Positions 56,408 through 64,000 of a stretch of 64,000 nucleotides of DNA are shown piece after piece; position 1 is the stretch's first letter; each line of letters opens with the position of its first letter. The DNA lies in the NCBI GenBank assembly GCA_027559495.1, contig JAMXSV010000017.1, forward strand, positions 434,001 through 498,000, written 5' to 3'. Under the pieces are notes generated by a model, which worked only from the letters and a program-made list of their open reading frames with translations, made no database searches and was not told the origin of the DNA. The position numbers and the translations under genes are program-made. This stretch comes from Aurifilum marmelostoma (Eukaryota; Ascomycota; Sordariomycetes; Diaporthales; Cryphonectriaceae).

Positions 56408-58347
56408 ATGTACATGATGAGAGACAGGGACCAAAAAGAGTCGGAGACAGAGGGTAATGTGTGAATGAGTGATGGAATATTTTCAGAACGAGACAAAAGC
56501 ATAGGGATCAGTCTCGCAGAATGATGCGCACAAGCACCAACGTTTTTCCATACATCAGATGAATCAAACAATTTCGAAAGCTCTAAAATCCTTCGATTCT
56601 CGTTATTGATAAGCCGTTCATATCTCAGCGTCAACTTGGACACTCTTCGAAGTCGAAATCGGCCAACCATATAACGGCGCCGTCCACGGCATCATTCACA
56701 GGCATGACGAATAAGCATGGGACCGGACCTTGTCTAACAAGCACGCAATACCCTACGCTATTGTGTTTCATTTCCCGAGATTTGAAGGCTGATGATCAAT
56801 ATTGCATCCTCCTAGTTTGTTTCGTGCTACATAAATCCTCAGTAGAAACGCAAGTTGCCGCCGGGCATCCAAGTTTTGTTGGGAGCATGGTCTAGTGGCT
56901 AGACCCTGCACTATAACTTCTGAGCTTGTTTCCTTAAGATCCCAAGTTTGAATCATTTTTCGGGGAATTTTTTCTCACTTCTGCTTTTCCTAATACTCTT
57001 TTGTCTTCTCTCTCTTTTCTTCCCTCCTAGCTGATATGCACATCTCTGATCATGGTAAGGTTCCACTATCAGCTTTTCTATACCTCGAATTTGGAAACAC
57101 AAAAATACTAGAACGCACCCTCAAGGTGATGTGATTGCAAGAATAAAATCTCTTGAAAGCTCACAGCGCCTTCGGCAAGTGAGCCTTCCCACCTGGTAAG
57201 TCCGGGTGTGTATCGGACAAGGTCAAGCAGCTAAAGGAGTATAGCTGATGAGCGAGCTCACCAACTGGCCCCTGCACTATGGTGAAGGGAAAAAGGAAAA
57301 GACATCCCCAGGAGCCTACGGACGAGCAGACTGGGCATTATATATTGGGGATACATATCTGTTCCTTCCCTGACGTCTGGTCGACTCCTTCCAGCCCGTT
57401 CGAAAGGCACCTGCCTTACAGGAGGTGCTGTGACATGAGCTGGCAGGAACGATTTCCAAAGTAGACGAGGTGGAATTCGAAATGTAAAAGAACATGAGTA
57501 GATGAGCCCGGGTTACAGCAGGTGGTAATCACTTCTGTATACTTAGTTACCAGGCAAGCAGTGAGATGGCTTCCTGCCAAAGTCTCTGAACCCATTTCCA
57601 AGACTGCAAAGTCCTCCTGCTGTGGAATCTGCCTGCAAACCTCCAATGTCATGCAGGAATCGATTGCTCTTCTACTCGAATGTGGACCTCGTTGATCAAG
57701 CAGAATGCGTTGCCCGGATTACAGATGGCTCAATCTCCTAGCCAAGACTGCCTAGGTGGCCCTGAGTACTCATTAGCATCGGCTGATATGTAGATTATCT
57801 CAAGGAGCGTTGTAGATAATCCTACCTGCTCCATCTCCTCTTTCTGGAGTTTGGTGAATTCTTTCTCTGGTCTCGTCCCCTCTCTACTGGTAAATTCCAA
57901 TAAAGTGACACTCATACTCGGCCAACCAATGATCTTACACGAATCTGACAGGGCCTTTCTCCTGTCATCATCCTCCCTGTTCTTTTCCTTTCTTTTCCCA
58001 TCGTGATCGTGAGATAAATACATACGTTTGCCATTTGGCATGACTCTCCAAGTAGCGGCCATGCATGGCGTTAACCTGTCCAGATTACTTCTCACCATCA
58101 AAGTTCGGGAAAGGGTTCACGCCGCTACGGGCTGTTGTGGCAAATTTTCTGGCTCCAGACCCAGAAATCAGGGTGGAGGGCCACTATTTACTGCAACGGG
58201 TGCATATTGCACCAAGTCCGGGCCAAGTATAGATTAAAAGCCGCAGTGCGGGAGAGATAGGTGCTGCTAAGAGGGATCTCGACTCAGGAGACCAAGACCA
58301 ACATCTCATCAGCATTTGGCACAAGCTCTGCATCGCAATTCACAAAC
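56408..58347. other. 1.9 kb intergenic region
   Basis: No protein gene recognised. A tRNA-like segment with a D-arm-like ATGGTCTAGTGGCTAGA lies near 56881-56965 but its T arm (AAGTTTGAATC) is poor and stems do not close well, so it may be a decayed tRNA copy. Confidence 0.45.
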
Positions 58348-59538
58348 ATGCCGTCGTCATCCAAGAAGTGGACTTACACAACAGGTGGCTTTCCACAATG
58401 CCTCCACCAGACGACCTACACGGCGCCGGCGCCGTCGGACCTGAGGCCGACTGAGATACAAGTCCGCATAAAGGCGTTCGCCATCAACCCAGTCGACGTA
58501 CAGGCCATGAATCTGCACAAGGACACCCCCTCTTCTTCTTCTTCTTCTTCTTCCTCCTCCTCCTCCTCCGCCTCCTCACTCCCTTGGCCCCTGTCCGCCC
58601 TGGCCAGCTCTCTCAGCAGCAACACCACCAGCCAACAGCAAGAACACGAGACCTGCTGCGACTTCTCCGGCACAGTCCTCCACGCCGGCGCCGACACCAG
58701 CTTCACCACAGGCGATGAGGTCTTCGGCTTCACCATGGCCCCCATGAACAACACGGGCACAGCAGCCGACGTCCTCACCCTCGACACCGCCGCCTCAGGC
58801 ATCGCAGTCGCCCAGAAACCCTCCGCCTGGACCCACACCAAGGCGGCCGCCCTCCCGCTCGTCTGGCTCACGGCGCGGACCAGCATCGAGGCCGTGGCGC
58901 CCTATATCGACGACGACGCCGCCGCCGCCGCTAGTACTGCCGATAAGTGGCTCGTCGTGCTGGGCGGCAGCTCATCGACGGGCATGTACACGGTGCATCT
59001 CGCCAAGGCGCGCGGCTGGCGCGTGCTGGCGACGTGCTCGGGGCGTAGTGTCGAGTTCGTGCGCGGAGAGCTGGGCGTGGACGAGGTCGTCGACTATACG
59101 GCCATCTCCGCCCAGTCTTCATTACCTAGAGAGATCCTGTCCAGGCTGGAGGGGCGGGGTGCCGGGCAAGGAGTCGTGGTCGTTGACTGTGTGGGCGGGA
59201 CAGAGTGCCTGGATGATCCGGAGCTGGGCGGGAGGGTCAAGAGATATGTGACCATCGTGGGGGACAAGACGGACCGGTCAAGCTTGGGCGGGCCGGCTAT
59301 CTACTGGAACCACCCTAGCATGATGATGAGGTGGTTCTGGGGCCGGGTCGGCTCGGGGTTGAGTTATGACTGTGTGATCCTCGAGGCCCGCAAGGATTGG
59401 CTTGAGGAGGCGGGTCGGACCCTGGGCGAGGAGGATATTGTCGTTGACTCGACATTCGGCTTCGACGAGCTGCCACAGGCACTTGAAAAGATGGTTGGGG
59501 GACAGGTCAGGGGAAAATTGGTTGGCGTTCTGGATTGA
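58348..59538 (+). CDS. Medium-chain dehydrogenase/reductase (quinone-oxidoreductase-like)
   Basis: Single exon, 396 residues from ATG at 58348 (MPSSSKKWTYTTGGF). The N-terminal GroES-like domain shows EIQVRIKAFAINPVDVQAMN and CCDFSGTVLHAGADTSFTTGDEVFGF; the Rossmann domain shows KWLVVLGGSSSTGMYTVHLAKARGWRVLATCSG and the C-terminus ALEKMVGGQVRGKLVGVLD. It lacks the zinc-binding cysteines of classical alcohol dehydrogenases, fitting the NADPH quinone-reductase/RTN4IP1-like branch. The usual GG.G.VG loop is replaced by GGSSSTG. A TCT/TCC microsatellite (58531-58569) codes a poly-Ser run between NPVD and the CCDFSG strand, an in-frame insertion. Substrate unknown. Confidence 0.85.
   Translation: MPSSSKKWTYTTGGFPQCLHQTTYTAPAPSDLRPTEIQVRIKAFAINPVDVQAMNLHKDTPSSSSSSSSSSSSSASSLPWPLSALASSLSSNTTSQQQEHETCCDFSGTVLHAGADTSFTTGDEVFGFTMAPMNNTGTAADVLTLDTAASGIAVAQKPSAWTHTKAAALPLVWLTARTSIEAVAPYIDDDAAAAASTADKWLVVLGGSSSTGMYTVHLAKARGWRVLATCSGRSVEFVRGELGVDEVVDYTAISAQSSLPREILSRLEGRGAGQGVVVVDCVGGTECLDDPELGGRVKRYVTIVGDKTDRSSLGGPAIYWNHPSMMMRWFWGRVGSGLSYDCVILEARKDWLEEAGRTLGEEDIVVDSTFGFDELPQALEKMVGGQVRGKLVGVLD
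58531..58569 (+). repeat. (TCT)n(TCC)n coding microsatellite
   Basis: Thirteen in-frame triplets, mostly TCT/TCC, encode a serine run within the MDR gene's GroES-like domain. Confidence 0.9.
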
Positions 59539-60071
59539 AGGTGTTGCTGGCATGCAGGATACTCTTGACGCTGCAACGAGATATACCAATGGCATTGACA
59601 AAAGGTTGATCTCACAGGGCTATAGTCCTCGCCGGACACGCGAAAGTGAGCTTTGACGGCATATGCGTGAAATGTTGCGCGAGGTCACTCGGTGCAGATT
59701 GAACCAAATAGGTTATGATTTAGGAAATATCACCATTAACACCTCGAAAAATGACCATGGCCCTACACTGACCACATAGACTGCGAACTGGGCTTTGGCA
59801 TGTGTTTGAGCTGCAGACTGAACTTTGATTTTACAAACTTGGCCATGGCCACCAGGACTAGCAACCCAAGTTACAAGACACATTACGAATATGATCCAGT
59901 GAAAATAGCACTTTCTTAGCCAGGGGTTATATAAACAATTCGTGGTATCATACTGCCCAAACATAAACAATGCTTGTGTGTCCACGCCAGTCTCCGAAGA
60001 CCCATGAACGACAAGACCTCACTTGCTCACACACAATATTTCCAACTCTGCTCTCAGTAGCCCGCTCCTGT
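59539..60071. other. Convergent intergenic region
   Basis: Shared 3' region of two convergent genes. Nothing else recognised. Confidence 0.5.
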
Positions 60072-61994
60072 CTAGCTCGTCCATCGTTTCCAGAACTTCC
60101 ACCCAGGCTCGTCCTCTTCATAGTCTCTATTGGGCCTCTTCGCAGGACCCTTTCTCCGTACTCTTAGAAAGTACACGGGTACGCCTGCCGCGACAAAGGC
60201 AATCACAATGAGAGTCTGCAACGGCTCTGCGATGACGGCACGCGAAAGCAAGAACAGGCCAACACAGCAAAAGATGATTGGGGTTGTGATCCACGTCTTA
60301 TACGGCCTCTCCAGATTCGGTTCCTTGACGCGCAGGACGATGAGCGCAAGAACTGTCAGGAAGTAGAAGGTATAGCCCGCGACACCGTAGAAAGTGAGCA
60401 GGGTGTCGAACTCGCCCACGATGACGTAGGCGACAGTGAGGGCGCAGTTGAGCACGAGCGCGTTGACGGGCGTGAAGAAGAGCCCTGTGTCCTCGTCTCC
60501 GACCCAGCGGGCTAAGGTGTTGGAGAACCAGCTTCGTGTACGCAGCGTGGAGACGTGTCTGTTCTCCGAAGCATTGGACCCGAAACCGACTCGTCCCAAG
60601 AAGGCGGGGACATAACCCTCTTTGCTGGCAGCGTAGACGAGGCGGCTGCTGGTGAAGGTGGAGCTGTTCAGTGCTCCAAAGCAGGACGCGCTGACGATCA
60701 GAGCAAGCAGCAGGGAGCCGATAGGACCGAAGACTTTGGAGCCAAAGAGGACAGCAATGGTGTTGGACGAGTTGGTGGCGGACAGAGGGAGGACGAGGAA
60801 GTATGAGAGATTAGCCAATACGTAACACAGGATGACTAGGGGCATGGCTGTGTGGATGACGCGGGGCAGATCTCGGCTGGGATTTCGGAATTCACCCACG
60901 ACGTAGTTGGTCTGTAAAGAAGTGTCAACTATGGCGTAATAGAAACCTCACGTCGTATGCGCAGTAGGGTGACTTACATTGTCCCAACCGTCATAGGCCC
61001 AGAGTCCCGCGTAGAGAGCCACTGCCCATGCTGAAGCATCCATCTTCGTCCCCTCGAACCACTCATGGTTCTTCCAATCCTCGTTCGGCTCTCCACTGTA
61101 GGAATAACCAGTGAAAGCAACCACGACACCGGTGATCGTGACCCCAAGCAACGCAATGAACTTTAGGAACATGAGCGAGTCGTTCACCCTAGTGCCCAAC
61201 TTTGTAGAGACGCAGTTAAAGAATGTCACCAGGAGCAGCCCAAACAGACCGACGGCCTTGTTGTACCATGGGTTGATCGTCTCGGCCTCGGCGCCAATGG
61301 CTGCCCGCACAACGTACTCGCCCATGATGATGGATATGATGGCAGCACTTCCGGGCTTCAGGACCAGCACCGCCACCCACATGAACAAGAAACCCCAGAT
61401 CTCGTGGAAGATCTTGGCTAGGTACACCTGCGACCCGCCGTTCAGAGGTATTGCCCCGCCAAGCTCGGCATAGCTGGCCGCACCGGTCCAGGCGAGAACT
61501 CCAGCTACCACCCATATGATGAGGGCGCCGCCGGGCGAGCCCATGTTGACATTGACCTGGCTTGGCGACGAGAATATGCCGGAGCCTATGATCAGACCAA
61601 CAATAAGCGAGAGCCCGTTCATATATGTCAAGGTCTTGTGCTTCTCGAGAGATGCCCCGCCTAGACCGCCATTCTGTGTCGGCGTCACGGTGGGAGCACC
61701 GATGGGAGTATAGCCGGCGCCGGCGGTCGAGGAGAGGGGGAAGAGATTCGCGGTGAAGCTGAAGCCGGACGACATGGAAAATGTGCGGCCATGGCCTGCA
61801 GGTCGCCCAGTCGCGGCGGGGTTGCCGACATCCAAGGGGTCATCCTGCTCGAGGGACAGCTTTCGCGACGAGGATATGCTGGGGCGAGAGTCGGTCTCGT
61901 CTGCAGAGCCTGCGTGGTCGGAGCTGGCTAGCGACGCGAGCTCGAGTGAATCGCGTGTGCGCACTTGGAGGTGGAGGTCGTGCGAGTACGACAT
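60072..61994 (-). CDS. LAT-type amino-acid permease (SLC7-like, APC superfamily)
   Basis: Exons 61994-60978 and 60911-60072 (minus strand) give 618 residues; the 66-nt intron (GTAAGT, TTACAG) joins LWAYDGWDN to TNYVVGEFRNPSRDLPR, a signature block of the family. About 12 spans are visible, starting with LTYMNGLSLIVGLIIGSGIF, the substrate-binding loop of LAT carriers. The family moves neutral or basic amino acids; fungal members include Mup1-like methionine permeases, but specificity cannot be read from sequence. A cytosolic N-terminal tail of ~118 residues is Ser-rich, with possible phosphorylation or ubiquitin sites, and the C-terminal tail is short and charged (RRKGPAKRPNRDYEEDEPGWK). Confidence 0.9.
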
Positions 61995-63213
61995 GGTGGA
62001 CAGGTGATGCTGGGCAGACGAGTCTGTCAGGCTCGTCCACTAGGTACCCTTGGTATTTCCTCCAAAGTCTCGATATCTTCCGCTATACCAGCCGTCGTAC
62101 CAAAGCAACCATGTTCAGCTGCCAGCTGCGAACTCGAGAGAGGGTCGTGCTCGTGGTGTGGAAGTTCAACAATCGTCACGAGTTCGGGGACGGCTATGCG
62201 CAGGTGCAGGCGCTGTGTGGTGGAGCAAGAGAGAGCTATTAAGAGAGGATTGATACTGTCGCCTGCGCAATACAATGGCGAGGAGAAAGAATTAAGGTCT
62301 GGTTTGGTCAATACACACAAGAAAAGAAGAGGACACGAAGGGCATGAAAGTTCCAAAGAGGTCATTGATGCCAGGGACGACGGCAGGCCCCTTTCGCAAA
62401 CCCGCAAGCACACATTAAGCGTCAAACTAAGCCTGCCCAACGCTACTCAGCGGGTGTGTGGCCTGTGACCCCTACCCTGTACCCCTACATGATATTACGT
62501 ATGGTGTGGTACCTACCATGGCACCCAGTAGTTCACAGCCGTTCAAAGTCTGAGGCCCCCCTGGCACACACCCAAACAGGGGGTCAGGTGCCCCCTCCTG
62601 AGTGGCTGAGAGATGTTAGCCTTAGTGGGTTTGTGCTCCAGCACAGAACCAGTGGCAGCCAAGTCAGATTTCGGCAGCTCCTTGTAGGGCCGATGAGCTT
62701 AATCAAGCCCCCTTGTCAGCCCTGCAGGTTCCTACTCTGGCCGCCTGCCCTGGCTACGGGCTACTGGCTACTGCTAAATTTACCATGGTACCTGGGTGCT
62801 GAGATCTGACTTAGGATCCTTCTGCATAGCACAGCACAAAAGGCCTTATTTACTTGCAGATCGTCCAGTGTCATCAGCTTTCTGTTGTGTGAGATCGCTC
62901 GATTGAACCTCTGACACGTTGCTTATGTCGTCATAATGTTACGCGCTCCTGGGACGCGAGGGTGTGAGAGTGCGGCTGCTACTACTGTACGTACTGTGTA
63001 CAGATCAAGCGGGGAGGACCCTAGATTCCGGGCCCTGGAGCTCTTATCAGAATGTTGCTCCAGAATTTATCCATCCCGCCGTTCTAGAAAAACGTCCTGA
63101 CGACGTGGACTTGCAGAACAAAAACACAACCTCGCACCATCTCCTAACAGTCTTCAGCCTGTCCGCAGAAGAAGCATACAGCTTCAATCTGCGAGAATGA
63201 ATACTGTCTCATC
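61995..63213. other. Divergent promoter region permease/LeuRS
   Basis: A 1.2 kb region between two divergent starts; no protein gene recognised. A nine-codon upstream frame overlaps the leucyl-tRNA synthetase start at its right end. Confidence 0.5.
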
Positions 63214-63223
63214 ATGTCGTTGA
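63197..63223 (+). promoter_or_regulatory. Overlapping upstream ORF of LeuRS
   Basis: ATG at 63197 opens an eight-codon frame (MNTVSSCR) that stops with TGA at 63221-63223, past the main ATG at 63214, in another frame. If the transcript starts upstream, initiation here would block the main start and so could reduce or regulate synthesis. Transcript start is not known. Confidence 0.35.
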
Positions 63224-64000
63224 TTTACATGCGGCCAACGGGCCGCCAACTGCCCAACTTACACTTCTCTCGCCTACTCGTGACCAGAGCTTCTCGTTGC
63301 CACCGTTTGCCAGTATGGCGTACCGCCTCGACAGCTTCACACCCAGGACACGGTGCATACCTGGCCACCAACGATAGGGACTCGGCCGACGCGACTGGGC
63401 GGAATAATGCTGCACAGCAGGTGCCCAAGCTCGACCTGACCGCCCTCGACAAGAAATGGCGTGCGGAATGGAGCCGCCTCCAGAAGGAACAGACCCACGA
63501 CGGGATAGAGGCACAGAAGAAGTCCAGATACATCCTGCCCATGTTCCCGTATCCTTCGGGTCGTCTTCACATCGGCCACCTGCGCGTCTACACCATTGCC
63601 GATGTTCTTGCGAGGTTCTACACCCTTCAGGGGGAGAAGCCGATTCTTCCCATGGGGTGGGATGCCTTTGGCTTGCCCGCTGAGAATGCTGCCATCCAGC
63701 GGGGTGTCAACCCTGCAGTATGGACGAAGAGTAATATTGCCAAGATGAAGGAGCAGATGGGCTACATGAATGGTAGCTGGGACTGGGAACGTGTATGTAC
63801 TGGCCCAGGTCCGCTCCCGGAAGGATGTGCAACTAACACAAAGTTTTTTCTTTTTCTTCTCTCTTGCATGTAGGAAATTTCCACGTGCGATCCTGAATTC
63901 TACAAGCATACCCAGAAAATCTTCCTGATGCTACACGAGAAGGGACTGGCATACCAGGCCGAGGCCGAGGTTAATTATGACCCGGTGGACAAAACAGTAT
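63214..64000 (+). CDS. Mitochondrial leucyl-tRNA synthetase, 5' part (runs off the window)
   Basis: Exons 63214-63792 and 63874 to beyond 64000; the 81-nt intron has GTATGT, an ACTAAC branch and TGTAG, joining SWDWER to [15 protein letters not shown]. The class I signature [17 protein letters not shown] begins near residue 119, preceded by [12 protein letters not shown], and followed by [16 protein letters not shown]. These are bacterial-type LeuRS blocks, so this is the organellar enzyme (Nam2/leu-5 type), which in some fungi also helps splice group I introns. The first ~50 residues are Arg/Ser-rich and fit a mitochondrial presequence. Only about 235 of an expected ~950 residues are present. 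Confidence 0.92.

Noticed and set aside
58261..58347. Upstream extension of the MDR protein
   Set aside because: Begins with GTG, not ATG; the ATG at 58348 gives the normal N-terminus.

Overview
The window looks like a gene-dense stretch of a filamentous ascomycete nuclear genome (Pezizomycotina, probably Sordariomycetes). The evidence is GC-rich coding sequence, short introns (mostly 66-140 nt) with GTRAGT-type donors and CTRAC branch sites, CT-rich leaders, and families typical of these fungi (Sec16, Neo1, Aim32, Cyc2-like, a DUF3684-type GHKL protein, a fungal Med6). I see no transposon, CRISPR array, rRNA gene or secondary-metabolite cluster. Genus cannot be told from the sequence alone.

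Layout, left to right: a small single-span membrane protein (1605-2239, +); a RING-finger protein (4388-5302, +); checkpoint clamp subunit Hus1 (6945-8272, +); COPII scaffold Sec16 (9198-15296, -), divergent from the Neo1-type flippase (16636-20648, +); a Cyc2-like mitochondrial FAD reductase (20918-22541, -, broken by one base in a G/C run); Aim32 (22958-24165, -); a small secreted cysteine-rich protein (25059-25559, -) beside a 2.5 kb gap; proteasome assembly chaperone 3 (28099-28616, -, also broken by one base), divergent from the DEAH helicase Dhr1/Ecm16 (29318-33037, +).

The right half has an unrecognised coiled-coil protein (34000-35298, +); a four-CxxC zinc protein (36088-36625, -); Med6 (37894-38939, -), divergent from an MMtag-family protein (39424-40227, +); a 1777-residue GHKL-ATPase protein with a C-terminal zincin-like motif (41190-46579, +); a 4.4 kb gap; a class I methyltransferase (50943-51785, +); NAD formate dehydrogenase (54142-56407, +); an MDR oxidoreductase (58348-59538, +); an LAT-type amino-acid permease (60072-61994, -); and the 5' part of mitochondrial leucyl-tRNA synthetase (63214 to the right edge, +).

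Most genes are ordinary housekeeping loci with no operon-like logic; the only functional clustering is the adjacent pair of mitochondrial redox proteins (Cyc2-like and Aim32). The points most worth a second look are: an exactly in-frame 252-nt candidate intron in formate dehydrogenase that would add or remove a mitochondrial presequence; the HExxHxxxxxH motif at the end of the GHKL protein; two single-base homopolymer frameshifts; an upstream ORF overlapping the leucyl-tRNA synthetase start; an ACGCGT box before hus1; and two hairpins with a tRNA-like element near 35.6 kb. No clearly new biological system was found.
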